A stretch of 64,000 bases of DNA from Corynebacterium sp. 74A (GCF_008930665.1 NZ_PQMG01000002.1:248001-312000), one strand, 5' to 3'; positions 26,567 through 45,570 are shown, counted from the first letter of the stretch. Translations and numbers: made by a program. Notes: a model not told the origin generated them from the letters alone.

Positions 26567-26925
26567 CGTCTCTGCCCCGCACACCGCAGCCGCGGCGGCC
26601 CGCACGTTCGGTGCGCACTCCCCTAGCGTCACAGTGCACGCAGTGAGGCTGCCTCTCTGCGCTGGGTAGCCCGATGGGGTGGGCCTCGTCCGGTCCGCTC
26701 CACATGTCCGGGTAGGCCACACACTCCGCGTATTTCTCTCTCGTGGTGACCTTGCGGAACCGCCAGTAGCCGCTCAGCGGCGTTGAGGTACCCCGTGGCG
26801 GCTGCATGGGCTTGCTTGGCTATCCCTTTAGCCGCGGCCAAACTGACAGCGTACCACAGGGTGGTGAGCGGGGCAGGCGGAGCTTTCGCTGGGCTGCACT
26901 TGCGCGAGCGGCGGCAGACGGGCAT
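26567..26925. other. Region between the Asp23 locus and tuf, no confident gene
   Basis: Two overlapping minus-strand frames exist: 26629-26925 (98 codons, MPVCRRSRKCSPAKAPPAPLT...) and 26517-26807 (96 codons, containing GYWRFRKVTTREKYAEC and HCVHC). Neither resembles a family I know, and the first begins directly after the tuf terminator. A frameshifted remnant of one cysteine-containing gene is possible, but chance open frames are equally likely at this GC content. Confidence 0.25.
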
Positions 26926-26926
26926 G

Positions 26927-26956
26927 AAAAATCCCCCTAGGAGAACCTAGGGGGAT
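26927..26956 (-). terminator. Rho-independent terminator of tuf
   Basis: ATCCCCCTAGG and CCTAGGGGGAT form a perfect 11-bp stem with a 4-nt loop, followed on the minus strand by five T residues, 48 bp after the tuf stop. Confidence 0.92.
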
Positions 26957-27004
26957 GAGTTCGCTCTAGCGAGCAGCTAAGTGCTGGCTAGGACGTGAAG
27001 ATCA

Positions 27005-28195
27005 TTACTTGATGATCTTGGTAACGCGACCAGCGCCCACGGTGCGGCCACCCTCACGGATAGCGAAGCGCAGACCCTCGTCCATGGCGACGGGCTGGAT
27101 CAGCTCGACGGACATGTCAACGTTGTCGCCAGGCATAACCATCTCGACACCGTCGGGAAGCTTCACGACACCGGTAACGTCGGTGGTGCGGAAGTAGAAC
27201 TGCGGACGGTAGTTGTCGAAGAACGGGGTGTGGCGGCCGCCCTCGTCCTTGGACAGGACGTAGACGGAACCCTCGAACTGGGTGTGGGGGGTGTAGGCGC
27301 CCGGCTTGGCCACAATCTGGCCACGCTCGACGTCCTCGCGCTTGGTACCACGCAGAAGCAGACCACAGTTGTCGCCAGCCTCGGTGTAGTCCATCATCTT
27401 GCGGAACATCTCGATACCGGTGACGGTGGTCTTCTGGGACTTCTCGCGGATACCCAGGATCTCGACCTCGTCGTTGACCTCGAGCTTGCCGCGCTCCACA
27501 CGACCGGTAACCACGGTGCCGCGGCCGGTGATGGTGAAGATGTCCTCGATCGGCATCAAGAAGGGCTTGTCGGTCTCGCGGACCGGATCCGGGATGAAGT
27601 CATCGCAAGCCTGCATGAGCTCAGCAACGGAGTCAACCCACTTCTGGTCGCCCTCGAGAGCCTTCAGAGCGGAGATGTGAACGATCGGAGCTTCCTCGTC
27701 GTACTCCTGGTCGGCCAGCAGCTCGCGGACCTCCATCTCGACGAGCTCGACGATTTCCTCGTCATCCACCATGTCGCACTTGTTCAGTGCAACGAGGATG
27801 GAGGGCACGCCAACCTGGCGAGCGAGCAGCACGTGCTCACGGGTCTGCGGCATGGGGCCGTCGGTAGCGGCAACCACGAGGATTGCGCCGTCCATCTGAG
27901 CAGCGCCGGTAATCATGTTCTTGATGTAGTCGGCGTGGCCCGGGGCGTCCACGTGTGCGTAGTGGCGCTTCTCGGTCTCGTACTCAACGTGAGAAACGTT
28001 AATGGTAATACCGCGCTCGCGCTCCTCGGGGGCGTTGTCAATCGCCTCGAAAGCGGAAGCCTCGTTCAGGTCCGGGAACTTCTCTGCCAGAACCTTGGTG
28101 ATAGCTGCGGTGGTGGTGGTCTTACCGTGGTCGACGTGACCGATAGTACCGATGTTTACGTGCGGCTTGTTACGCTCGAACTTAGCCTTTGCCAC
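27005..28195 (-). CDS. tuf: Elongation factor Tu
   Basis: EF-Tu is the GTPase that delivers aminoacyl-tRNA to the ribosome. The 396-residue protein is complete. It has the P-loop GHVDHGKT (~19-26), switch region [28 protein letters not shown], and SALKALEG, then domains 2 and 3 ending [16 protein letters not shown]. It has its own likely promoter (TTGAAA-17-TATTAT at 28328-28356), and a terminator at 26927-26956. It follows fusA after 367 bp, so it may also receive read-through from the str operon. Confidence 0.99.
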   Translation of the reverse strand: MAKAKFERNKPHVNIGTIGHVDHGKTTTTAAITKVLAEKFPDLNEASAFEAIDNAPEERERGITINVSHVEYETEKRHYAHVDAPGHADYIKNMITGAAQMDGAILVVAATDGPMPQTREHVLLARQVGVPSILVALNKCDMVDDEEIVELVEMEVRELLADQEYDEEAPIVHISALKALEGDQKWVDSVAELMQACDDFIPDPVRETDKPFLMPIEDIFTITGRGTVVTGRVERGKLEVNDEVEILGIREKSQKTTVTGIEMFRKMMDYTEAGDNCGLLLRGTKREDVERGQIVAKPGAYTPHTQFEGSVYVLSKDEGGRHTPFFDNYRPQFYFRTTDVTGVVKLPDGVEMVMPGDNVDMSVELIQPVAMDEGLRFAIREGGRTVGAGRVTKIIK

Positions 28196-28562
28196 TTCTG
28201 TGTCCTCCTGGACTTCGCGGTGGCTACGACTCTCGCAGCCACAAGTTGTTTGCTATTTCCCCTTAGGCTCAATGCGGTTGCATCTCACTTAGGAAGATAT
28301 AGCGGGTCATTTATTGCCAGTTACATGATAATAGGTGTGGTGATGGCAGATTTCAAACCATCCTCACTTCCATTCCGGCCCATCGCCACCATCGTCCTTC
28401 GTCCCTGATGGATAAGGATATGGGTGCGTGCGGGCCAACGCAGGTAACGGCCTGCTCAACGGGTCTCTCTCATGGAGAGTGTGCCCGCTCAGCGGGCCGT
28501 TACCCGCAGTTCCCGGCTAGGTCTGGCAAAAACCTCGCTGGAAACCAGGGCACGGCCGGAGC
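28196..28562. other. fusA-tuf intergenic region
   Basis: These 367 bp hold the tuf promoter (28328-28356) and, nearer fusA, a long hairpin: GGTAACGGCC (28443-28452) pairs with GGCCGTTACC (28495-28504). Inside it are CTCTC/GAGAG and an alternative CCCGC-TCA-GCGGG stem. The hairpin has no T tract and could be a fusA processing or termination signal. No gene is visible. Confidence 0.55.
28328..28356 (-). promoter_or_regulatory. Probable tuf promoter
   Basis: Reading on the minus strand, TTGAAA (28351-28356) and TATTAT (28328-28333) are separated by exactly 17 bp. Transcription would begin near 28320, giving a leader of about 125 nt before the tuf ATG at 28195. Confidence 0.7.
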
Positions 28563-30686
<2,124 letters not shown>

Positions 30687-30906
30687 AGTAAATCCCCAAT
30701 TGTTGGTTGGTGTAGGCCGCCAAATGGCGCCCTGAGTGGATACAGTTGTCTCATTCTCAGCTATCCGCGCGAGCGTATCGCCCGTTAGCTAGTCGACGCC
30801 ATCTCTATGGCGGCTCATCGCCCGTGCTGTTCGGGCTCGCCTCCACCAGTGAGATGCAAAGCATCTCCCAGTGGGGCGCCCATCAAGCAGGACACGAAAA
30901 ATGACA

Positions 30907-31374
30907 CTACCAGCGGTAGTGGGCGAATGCGCGGTTAGCTTCAGCCATCTTGTGGGTGTCCTCGCGGCGCTTCACGGAAGCACCGAGGCCGTTTGCGGCA
31001 TCGAGGATCTCATTAGCGAGACGATCAACCATGGTGTGCTCGCGGCGCTGACGGGTGAAGGTCACCATCCAGCGGAGTGCGAGAGTGGTTGCACGGCCGG
31101 GACGAACCTCGACCGGAACCTGGTAGGTGGCGCCACCCACGCGGCGGGAACGAACTTCGAGGTCGGGCTTGATGTTTCCAACAGCCTTCTCCAAGGTGCC
31201 CACCGGATCGGTGCCGGTCTTTTCCTTGCAGATCTCGAGAGCGCTGTAGACGATGCGCTCAGCGGTGGACTTCTTGCCGTCCAGCAGAACCTTGTTGATC
31301 AGCTGGGTGACGAGCTCGGAGTTGTAAATCGGGTCCTTAACTACAGGACGTACAGGTGCCTTGCCCTTACGCAT
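30907..31374 (-). CDS. rpsG: 30S ribosomal protein S7
   Basis: S7 nucleates assembly of the small-subunit head and contacts E-site tRNA. The 155-residue product includes [46 protein letters not shown], and [13 protein letters not shown], all conserved in bacterial S7. It starts 3 nt after the rpsL stop. Confidence 0.98.
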   Translation of the reverse strand: MRKGKAPVRPVVKDPIYNSELVTQLINKVLLDGKKSTAERIVYSALEICKEKTGTDPVGTLEKAVGNIKPDLEVRSRRVGGATYQVPVEVRPGRATTLALRWMVTFTRQRREHTMVDRLANEILDAANGLGASVKRREDTHKMAEANRAFAHYRW

Positions 31375-31377
31375 GTT

Positions 31378-31749
31378 TTACTTCTCCTTCTTCGCACCGT
31401 AGCGGGAACGTGCCTGCTTGCGGTCCTTCACACCCTGGGTGTCAAGTGCGCCGCGCACGATCTTGTAACGAACACCGGGGAGGTCCTTCACACGACCACC
31501 ACGCACGAGCACCATGGAGTGCTCCTGCAGGTTGTGGCCCTCGCCCGGAATGTAGGCGGACACCTCGATACCGGAGGTCAGACGCACACGGGCGACCTTA
31601 CGGAGCGCGGAGTTCGGCTTCTTCGGGGTGACGGTGTACACGCGGGTGCACACGCCACGGCGCTGCGGAGAGCCCTTAAGAGCCGCGGTCTTCACCTTTG
31701 CGGTCTTATCATGTCGGCCCTTGCGGACCAGCTGCTGAATAGTTGGCAT
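31378..31749 (-). CDS. rpsL: 30S ribosomal protein S12
   Basis: S12 is at the decoding centre and is the classic streptomycin-resistance target. The 123-residue protein begins [15 protein letters not shown]. The two lysines whose mutation gives resistance (Lys43 in [11 protein letters not shown], Lys88 in [10 protein letters not shown]) are both wild type, so no streptomycin resistance is predicted from this gene. A likely promoter lies at 32112-32140. It heads the str operon. Confidence 0.98.
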   Translation of the reverse strand: MPTIQQLVRKGRHDKTAKVKTAALKGSPQRRGVCTRVYTVTPKKPNSALRKVARVRLTSGIEVSAYIPGEGHNLQEHSMVLVRGGRVKDLPGVRYKIVRGALDTQGVKDRKQARSRYGAKKEK

Positions 31750-32197
31750 GAACTTCTTTCTGTATCTGACTAGCGCGTCGAATAGACAGCTACCTGGATT
31801 CCCATGGTGAGGCTATGGTGCTGGAGCTACTCCACAAGGACATCACCGGCGGCCGCAGGAGGCGTCCGCCTAGCAGTCCCTCAGTGAACACTGCGGGCTT
31901 ACGCCCACTGTGCCCTCTACGCAGTCTTCGGGTGTTCTCTTTATTTTTCCTTGCCACCGCAACCCGGCGATGAAAGAACCAATAATCAAGACACGGCAAA
32001 CCCAGTCAGCCGCTCTCGCTGGCCTACTGGGTGGTGTGTCAGGGGTGGTTCTTGCAGCACACAGGCACTGTGATGGCAAGCCGCCCAAAAAATCTTTTTC
32101 AAGCTTGGGCAAGTATAGTTCACACCCATCCCACAATCAAGAGCCCCACCTGCAGAATCACTGAGCTCCACTTCCCATCCAGAAGTAATTCCGCGGC
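31750..32197. other. str operon upstream region
   Basis: This gap of 448 bp has no credible gene. The rpsL promoter lies at 32112-32140, giving a ~355-nt untranslated leader. The leader contains an imperfect CCCAGTCAGCC...GGCCTACTGGG inverted repeat (about 31999-32033), which could fold as a regulatory stem. Confidence 0.5.
32112..32140 (-). promoter_or_regulatory. Probable str operon promoter
   Basis: On the minus strand, TTGATT (32135-32140) and TATACT (32112-32117) are separated by exactly 17 bp, close to the actinobacterial housekeeping sigma consensus. It precedes rpsL-rpsG-fusA. Confidence 0.72.
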
Positions 32198-33034
32198 TTA
32201 GCTCGAGGTGCGCGCGCTATCCTTGAGCTTGCGAGCAAGCGCCGTGAGCGCCTCTTGCCCGGATTCATAGCTGCCATCCTTGGGCTCGGCCATGATGGCG
32301 ATCGGTAGGTCTCGGTTATCGGGCCCCAGCACGATCCCGAATTGGCGCACGAGATAGCGCCCAGCATCATCGGGGCCCCAGCCGCCCTTGAAACGCGGTT
32401 CGGGCAGGACGGCAAGCCCATAGGGCTGGTGCTCAGCACTATCACCCATGGCTTCGTAGATGGTTTCTGCCCCTTCGAGGGTGGGCAGGCTGGCACCGAA
32501 ACGCACCTGATCCTTCAACGCCCACTCGGTTTGGCCATATGGAGTGAATTGGCCTTGGTGGAAGGCGTTGTAATCGGTCTCGGTATCGCCGCCATCGCGC
32601 AGCACCTCATTGGCCGCGAGGGCCGCTTCTTCCCCACCGCCGATGGCATTCCACAGAATCTCTGCCGCGGCATTGTCCGAGGCCGCGATGGCGGCCTCCA
32701 CCACACTGGGATCAGCCACACCGACGCGCTCGGCGGCAATGGCGATGGCCACCTTGGAGGTGGACCATGCTGCTCCCGTGGTGAGGCTGCCATGCACCTC
32801 GCCATCGACGGCGATACCCAAGGGGCCATAGCGTTTCTCTAGCTGCGAGACGGCGTCGTCAAGCGCCGCATGATCGATGCGCGGGACCCCGGCGCGGGTG
32901 GTTGAGGAGGGCCGTGGGTTCGAAGAACTGGACTCTGTGACGGGGCTATCGGAGTCCATACCGATGGTGCAGCCGGCGAGGGTGCACGCCGCGATCACCG
33001 CTATTCCGCCGCGCAACGGCCATAAAATTCTCAT
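32198..33034 (-). CDS. Lipoprotein with a serine beta-lactamase/PBP-like fold
   Basis: This 278-residue exported lipoprotein has a signal peptide ending in the lipobox LAGC (Cys22) and a Ser/Thr/Pro-rich linker (~28-50). The domain that follows holds the three penicillin-recognising motifs in the right order: SxxK as STSK (91-94), SDN (119-121), and KGG (216-218) in place of KTG. The spacing fits class A beta-lactamases, but I find no clear Glu166-type ExxxN, so hydrolysis is uncertain. It may be a divergent serine hydrolase of the cell wall. It lies downstream of rpoC on the same strand, separated by a structured 215-bp gap. Confidence 0.78.
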   Translation of the reverse strand: MRILWPLRGGIAVIAACTLAGCTIGMDSDSPVTESSSSNPRPSSTTRAGVPRIDHAALDDAVSQLEKRYGPLGIAVDGEVHGSLTTGAAWSTSKVAIAIAAERVGVADPSVVEAAIAASDNAAAEILWNAIGGGEEAALAANEVLRDGGDTETDYNAFHQGQFTPYGQTEWALKDQVRFGASLPTLEGAETIYEAMGDSAEHQPYGLAVLPEPRFKGGWGPDDAGRYLVRQFGIVLGPDNRDLPIAIMAEPKDGSYESGQEALTALARKLKDSARTSS

Positions 33035-33095
33035 ATCTCACCTTGTCTGTGTGCTCCGAGGTTCGGCATTAGCTTAGACCGTAGGCACCGTGACA

Positions 33096-33226
33096 CACAG
33101 AACAGCCCTCCTACCCGTTCTTCGCCGCTCGTGTATTCAGCGGTTATGGGAGGGCTCCTCTCCCACTTTGAGGAGCCGCTCCCCGCCGAATTCTGTGGCG
33201 GATGATGAAGGGTAGAAGGGCTGTGT
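33096..33226. other. Multi-branched inverted repeat between rpoC and the lipoprotein gene
   Basis: Outer arms ACAGCCCT (33102-33109) and AGGGCTGT (33217-33224) flank three internal hairpins: CCGCT/AGCGG (33125-33143), GGGAGGGCTCCTC with GAGGAGCCGCTCCC (33148-33183), and CCGCC/GGCGG (33183-33201). Together they draw a four-way junction. It may act as the rpoBC terminator, though no T tract follows, or as a structured RNA. Confidence 0.5.
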
Positions 33227-33249
33227 ACTAATGCAGACCGAGGGCCGAA

Positions 33250-37266
<4,017 letters not shown>

Positions 37267-37410
37267 GCAAACTCCCTTTCCCCCACGCGGTGGTGGGGTG
37301 TCGTAGTTTTTGTAAAGAACTTGAAGTGTCAGTTTCTTGCGCTTATTCCCCGAGCTCGCGGCGTGGCCTGCGGCCGCACCGGAGCTGGTGGGAAAGAAAG
37401 CACCGTATTT

Positions 37411-40908
<3,498 letters not shown>

Positions 40909-40920
40909 CTCACGCGACAA

Positions 40921-41266
40921 CTACAGGGATGTGCTTCAGTGTGTTAAAAGTGGGACACACACCAAGGCCTAGCCCCGAGCCGCCGCTAACTTTGAGCATT
41001 TCGGTCTGCTATAGGAACCTCGCCTAACCGGCCGCGATAGCACTAAACGACCTTGTCAATTCGGTTTTTCCAAACCATTTAAACAAGGTCTCGTGAAAAT
41101 CTGGGGTCGACGGATTCCAGCGCAAAGAATCAGCTTATACCACAGCTGCACGCTTGTAAAGGCCGTGGGCGATGAGGCGAATGGGACAGCGGTGCTGAGA
41201 CTGGCATTCACGCCGCAGGCGGCCTGTATGAGCATCGGAGTGGATCGTGGTGGCAGCGTGGAATTC
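40921..41266. promoter_or_regulatory. rpoB upstream region with candidate promoters
   Basis: In these 346 bp the minus strand shows an extended -10, TGGTATAAG, near 41130-41140, with CTTTAC about 16 bp upstream, and a perfect TTGACA near 41054-41059 whose best -10 partner is poor. A TATAAG-based start would give a leader of about 220 nt. Neither has been tested. No gene is visible. Confidence 0.45.
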
Positions 41267-42250
41267 TCACGCGCCGGTGCTGACCTCCTCACGGCCCGCC
41301 CGTTCCCGGCGCGCCCGGCGTCCGCCGATAAATACTCCGATGAGCGCTAGTAGCGCCAGAGCTTCACCGCATCCTAGCAGCACCCAGCCCGCGATTCGAA
41401 TACCCTGTCCACCGCGCGTGTGCTCTGCGGCGGCGGCGAGTGCCTGCTGGTTCTCCTCGCTCATGCGGAACTCTCCCACCAGCACCAACTCGGGCTTTTC
41501 CCGCTTGGTGTCGGCATAGAAGTCGTTAATATTTTCCTCGATGTTGAGCACCAAGCCGCTATCGACGTCCACGAAGATCCGGCGATCGACCTCGTGGTAG
41601 AGATAGCCGGCCGAGCCATCCTGCAGCCGCGCGGTATTAAAGATCCCAGGGTAGGACTGCGCCACGTTCTGCGGCTCGATGTACTGGTGATAGACCTTCA
41701 CCTCGCGGCCGGCGATCTCGGACTTTTCCACAAACTCGAGCGGAAAAGAGCGGCGCAGGGTGGAGTCATAGAATTCCAGGCCGTGATTGGCGGGAGTGGG
41801 CTCGAACTTGAGCCACTGGCCGCCGATATCAAAGCTGCGGGTGGGGCTGGCCATTTGATCCGCCACGGTGGCAGGGGAGCTCGCGAGCCCCGTGAGCCGG
41901 TTCATGCGATAGCTGGTGATATCGGCGGTGATCAGGCGGTCCTGGTCCGCTTGGCGGGACTCGCGCATGAGCGTAGAGCCTGCTTTGACGGTAACGGTCT
42001 CCGCATCGGCGGGATCCACGAACTCAAAATGCACCTGCTTGGTCACCGGCGCATCCAGCACCCGCCCCTCGGGCGAGCTGAGCAACCGTGACTGCGCCGT
42101 GTCATCGCGAAGCGTCCACGTCACCGGGCCCGTGTCGAGGGCGATGCGGGAATCGGTGTGCAGTGCGCGCGGCAAAAAGAGCCCCGCCGCGATGAGGGCG
42201 GCGGCCAACCCGAGAACAAGGGAGGCGGCGATGCGAGACTTTGGCAGCAT
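41267..42250 (-). CDS. DUF3068 (porin PorA family-like) membrane-anchored protein
   Basis: The 327-residue product has an N-terminal membrane segment (IAASLVLGLAAALIAAGLFLP) and a large exported domain with IGGQWLKFEPTPANHGLEFYD and REVKVYHQYIEPQNVAQSYPG. A C-terminal span follows (IAGWVLLGCGEALALLALIGVFIG) before an Arg-rich tail. This pattern is that of DUF3068 proteins, sometimes labelled porin PorA family, found only in mycolic-acid actinobacteria. I use the ATG at 42250; the longer frame to 42331 lacks a signal-like start. It lies upstream of rpoB on the same strand. Exact role unknown. Confidence 0.75.
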   Translation of the reverse strand: MLPKSRIAASLVLGLAAALIAAGLFLPRALHTDSRIALDTGPVTWTLRDDTAQSRLLSSPEGRVLDAPVTKQVHFEFVDPADAETVTVKAGSTLMRESRQADQDRLITADITSYRMNRLTGLASSPATVADQMASPTRSFDIGGQWLKFEPTPANHGLEFYDSTLRRSFPLEFVEKSEIAGREVKVYHQYIEPQNVAQSYPGIFNTARLQDGSAGYLYHEVDRRIFVDVDSGLVLNIEENINDFYADTKREKPELVLVGEFRMSEENQQALAAAAEHTRGGQGIRIAGWVLLGCGEALALLALIGVFIGGRRARRERAGREEVSTGA

Positions 42251-42524
42251 GCCTAAAGAGTGTAGCCGCCGCCGCGAACGCTTTGGGACCGAGGCGCACG
42301 CGCAGCGCACCACCTCAGCTATCTCAGGCACGCGACCCCCTCCCTCCTACCCCAGAGGCGAGGAGAGCGCCGCAGCCATGCGCGCGGCGCCGGTGTCTGA
42401 ACCAGGCGGTGTCCGGGCCATCTTGTAGGCTTGCCCTAGTATCTGAGCGCCGCTGCCCCGAGGCGCTCGTTTTCCTCCCGCTGTTGCCACTGACCTCGTT
42501 GTATGGAAGGACGTTTTCTGCGCC

Positions 42525-43313
42525 GTGTCTGATCCCCATCCTCAGCACCAGCCTCAGCACCCTGAGGAGCAGGCGCGCGCTGATCACGCCGCCCAGCAGC
42601 CCAGCAGCGCCGCCGAACTCGGCGCGACCGAGCCCGGCGCTGCGGATGACGAGAGCTCAACCCCACCCACCCCGGCGTTTATTGCGTCGCCGACCACGCG
42701 CGATAAGTGGCTCTTTGTGTATCTCTTCGTGGATATGCTGCTGAGCCTGGCGATGATCCCGCTTCGGGTGTGGCTGTTGAATAATCCGCTCCCTTATGCG
42801 TTGCTCGTGGGCGGCTATACCTCCGCGATTATCGGCGGCGCCCAGTCCACCGTCGGTGGCACCGCCGCGTGGGTGATCGTGGTGTGCGCTCTGGTGGGCG
42901 GGCTGCGCTCCATCCCCCTGTGGTGGATGATTGGCCGCTGGTGGGGCCGCGAATACCTCGCCATGGTGGTGGAACAGTCGCCACGGATGCGCACCTGGTT
43001 GGACCGTCTGGGGCGGCTGAGCCCTCCCCTGCTGCTGGGCGCGATCTTTATCTCCTATATCCCCTTCATGCCGATTCGCCTCATCGCGAATCTTTTGGCC
43101 ACCATCCGCGGGGTGTCCTTCCGCATGATTCTGGCGGTCAACGCCGCCGGCGTGCTGGTGCGCAACAGCATCTTTGCCTATATCGGTATCCGCTATGGCG
43201 AGCAGGTGATCGGGGTGGTGGATCAGATCAATCGCTACGCCCTGTGGATCACGCTCGCTTTGGTGGTCTTTGCTGTGATCTCGGCTCGCCGCTCCAAGCG
43301 CCGCCCCATCTAG
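42525..43313 (+). CDS. VTT/DedA-like membrane protein
   Basis: The first ~50 residues of this 262-residue protein are a Gln/Pro/Ala-rich low-complexity segment. They are followed by about five hydrophobic spans, with LRSIPLWWMIGRWWGREYLAMVVEQSPRMRTWLDRLGR and LLGAIFISYIPFMPIRLIANLLATIRGV resembling the VTT (SNARE-associated/DedA) core, where a glycine/arginine-rich re-entrant loop recurs. It ends with basic residues. The start is GTG. Such proteins act in lipid carrier or membrane homeostasis; a specific function cannot be given. Confidence 0.65.
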   Translation: MSDPHPQHQPQHPEEQARADHAAQQPSSAAELGATEPGAADDESSTPPTPAFIASPTTRDKWLFVYLFVDMLLSLAMIPLRVWLLNNPLPYALLVGGYTSAIIGGAQSTVGGTAAWVIVVCALVGGLRSIPLWWMIGRWWGREYLAMVVEQSPRMRTWLDRLGRLSPPLLLGAIFISYIPFMPIRLIANLLATIRGVSFRMILAVNAAGVLVRNSIFAYIGIRYGEQVIGVVDQINRYALWITLALVVFAVISARRSKRRPI

Positions 43314-43332
43314 CTGTCGGTAGGCTGGCGCC

Positions 43333-44169
43333 ATGGATACCTTGAGATCGCATTCTGGACTACAGCTGCCTGTGCAGGGCTTCGGCACCTATAAGCTCAA
43401 AGGCGCGGCGGGAGTGGAGTCCATTCGCTCCGCTATCTCCGCGGGGTACCGGCTCGTGGACAGCGCCTATAACTACGAGAATGAGGGCACCGTGGGCAGG
43501 GCGGTGCGTACCGCGCTACGGGCGGATGGCAGCGCCACCCGTTCGGAGCTGCTCATTACCTCAAAGCTGCCGGGGCGCTATCACAACAACGCCGTTACCT
43601 GCGTGGAGGAGTCCCTCTACCGCTTGGGGCGGAACTTTATTGATCTGTATTTGATCCACTGGCCCAATCCCTCGCAGGGGCTGTTTATCGATGCCTACCG
43701 CGGGCTCATGGCCGCTCGGGATAAGGGACTCATTCGCCACATCGGCGTGTGCAATTTCCTGCCGGAGCACCTAGAGCAGGTAGAAGCCGCCACCGGCGAG
43801 CTTCCCGCAGTGAACCAGATCGAATTGCACCCCTACTTCCCCCAGGTCGAGGCCCGCGCCTATCACCGCGAGCGCGGCATCATCACCCAGTCTTGGAGCC
43901 CGCTCAACCGCGGCGAGGTGCTCGGGGAACCGGTGCTGGCAGAGATCGCCCGCGCCCATGATGCGACCCCAGCGCAGATCGTTCTCGCCTGGCATCGCGC
44001 CATCGACGCACTCGCCATTCCGAAGGCCAGCTCCCTCCAACGGCAGCAGGAGAACCTGGCCGCGCTAGAGATCACCTTGGATGCGGCCGAGGTAGAGTCC
44101 ATCACGGCGCTGGGCCGGGCAGATGGGCGTCGTAAAGCCCAAGACCCCGCGGGCTATGAGGAGTTTTAG
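43333..44169 (+). CDS. Aldo/keto reductase
   Basis: This 278-residue TIM-barrel oxidoreductase has the catalytic tetrad readable as Asp43, Tyr46 (LVDSAYNYENE), Lys78 (LITSKLPG) and His109 (LYLIHWPNP). The NADPH site near the C-terminus includes IPKASSLQRQQENLAAL. This subgroup includes 2,5-diketo-D-gluconate and methylglyoxal reductases; the substrate is open. It starts 19 bp after the VTT-like gene and may share its transcript. A perfect 11-bp hairpin at 44190-44228 follows. Confidence 0.92.
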   Translation: MDTLRSHSGLQLPVQGFGTYKLKGAAGVESIRSAISAGYRLVDSAYNYENEGTVGRAVRTALRADGSATRSELLITSKLPGRYHNNAVTCVEESLYRLGRNFIDLYLIHWPNPSQGLFIDAYRGLMAARDKGLIRHIGVCNFLPEHLEQVEAATGELPAVNQIELHPYFPQVEARAYHRERGIITQSWSPLNRGEVLGEPVLAEIARAHDATPAQIVLAWHRAIDALAIPKASSLQRQQENLAALEITLDAAEVESITALGRADGRRKAQDPAGYEEF

Positions 44170-44189
44170 GCTGCTCCCCGCACTGCCCT

Positions 44190-44228
44190 CAACACCGGCC
44201 ACCCCGAATACTGGGACGGCCGGTGTTG
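44190..44228 (+). terminator. Hairpin after the aldo/keto reductase gene
   Basis: CAACACCGGCC (44190-44200) pairs perfectly with GGCCGGTGTTG (44218-44228), 20 bp after the stop. No T tract follows. Confidence 0.6.
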
Positions 44229-44385
44229 CGGTATCTGGGGCGCGCACCGCGCACCGCGCCATACCCCCTTCTTGGTGAAAACTACCTACGGTTCCGTCAG
44301 AACTCTTTTATGTGTTTCTTATCTCACTTAGGATTCGCAGATATAGAGTTCATCTTATTTTCATCGACCTAGAAAGCTGGGCCTC

Positions 44386-45507
44386 ATGTCCTCTGCCTCT
44401 CGCCGCCGTGCTGCCGCGGTCACATTTCTATCCGCCACTGCCCTGCTGATGCCCCAGCACGCCGTCGCCGCCCCGCTGCTTCCTCCGGCCCCAGAAGTGA
44501 GCTCCTCCACCGCGGACTGGCCGGATCTGCCGCAGGACATCGCGCCTCCCTTCGTGCCGCAGCCGCTGCGCGATGCCGGCCTCACCGGACTGCGGCTCAC
44601 GGCCCCCTATGACGAGGCCCCCGGCGCGATCCGCAGCACCTATGGCCAGCGCGGCCCCCACGAGGTGGCCGCCACCACGATGGCACGGCAGTGCACCGAC
44701 GCTTTCTACGTGTTCTATAACTCGATACTGCGCTACCAGAACGGAGCGAACTCGCAGGCGCCCTGCTATGGCACCTGGCCCTCCGGACCGGAATCCCCCA
44801 TCGGCTCCCAGCTGGTCTACCCGGCAGACATCGCCGAGTCTGATCCCGCACCGTTGATCGTGCTCTCCCCCGGCATCGGCGCCGAGCCGGGCATGGTTTC
44901 TCGCCAAGCCGAGCTCTACGCCAGCCACGGCTATGTGGTGGCCATCGGATACACTTGGGTCAACTGGTTCGGCTACCAAGTGGAGCTGGCCGCCACCGCC
45001 GCGATCGACGCCGCCACCAGCCCGGGCCCGCTGCAGGGCAAGATTGACACCTCCCGCACCGTGCTCGTCGGCCACTCCGCCGGCGGCGGCTCTGTGATGC
45101 GCGTGGCCGAAAGCCTCGGACCGGCGATGCACGCCGCAGGCGATGAGAACTTCACCGTCCGTGGCGTGACCGCAGTCAACCCCGGCCCTGCGGATTTCGG
45201 TCTAGCCTCCGAGCCCACCACCAAGCCCGCGCTGGTGCTCTTCGCCGAGCACGAGACCCTGGTGGCCCACCCGCTCTCCGAGCTGCTCTACACCAACGCC
45301 CGCGGCCCCAAGTGGCGCGCCACCGTGAACAATGCCTTCCACGGCACCTTCGTGGATGCCCCAGAACACAACGTGTACGGCGGTCTGGTGCTCTCCTTCA
45401 GCGAGTATGTGCTGAGCAACTCCGAGCGCACCCAGGCCATCTACACCGGCGAGGGCTTGGCGTCTGACTCCGAGCTGCACGATGTGCAGCGGGAGAATAT
45501 CGGCTAG
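44386..45507 (+). CDS. Secreted alpha/beta hydrolase
   Basis: This 373-residue exported protein has a signal peptide ending around AVAA (residues 26-29). The alpha/beta hydrolase core shows LIVLSPGIGAEPGM (oxyanion region), ASHGYVVAIGYT, nucleophile Ser231 in VGHSAGGGS, a strand PALVLFAEHETLV, and the probable catalytic His in NNAFHGTF (~residue 324). The SPGIGAEPG/GHSAGGG pattern recalls secreted lipases and polyester-hydrolase-like enzymes. Cys103 and Cys127 may pair. The next gene, also secreted, follows 63 bp later on the same strand. Confidence 0.82.
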   Translation: MSSASRRRAAAVTFLSATALLMPQHAVAAPLLPPAPEVSSSTADWPDLPQDIAPPFVPQPLRDAGLTGLRLTAPYDEAPGAIRSTYGQRGPHEVAATTMARQCTDAFYVFYNSILRYQNGANSQAPCYGTWPSGPESPIGSQLVYPADIAESDPAPLIVLSPGIGAEPGMVSRQAELYASHGYVVAIGYTWVNWFGYQVELAATAAIDAATSPGPLQGKIDTSRTVLVGHSAGGGSVMRVAESLGPAMHAAGDENFTVRGVTAVNPGPADFGLASEPTTKPALVLFAEHETLVAHPLSELLYTNARGPKWRATVNNAFHGTFVDAPEHNVYGGLVLSFSEYVLSNSERTQAIYTGEGLASDSELHDVQRENIG

Positions 45508-45570
45508 CCCTGCACCCCGGCCACCCCTGCGCCCACCATCCGCGCCGCCTGCAACCAAGGAGTTCTCCCC

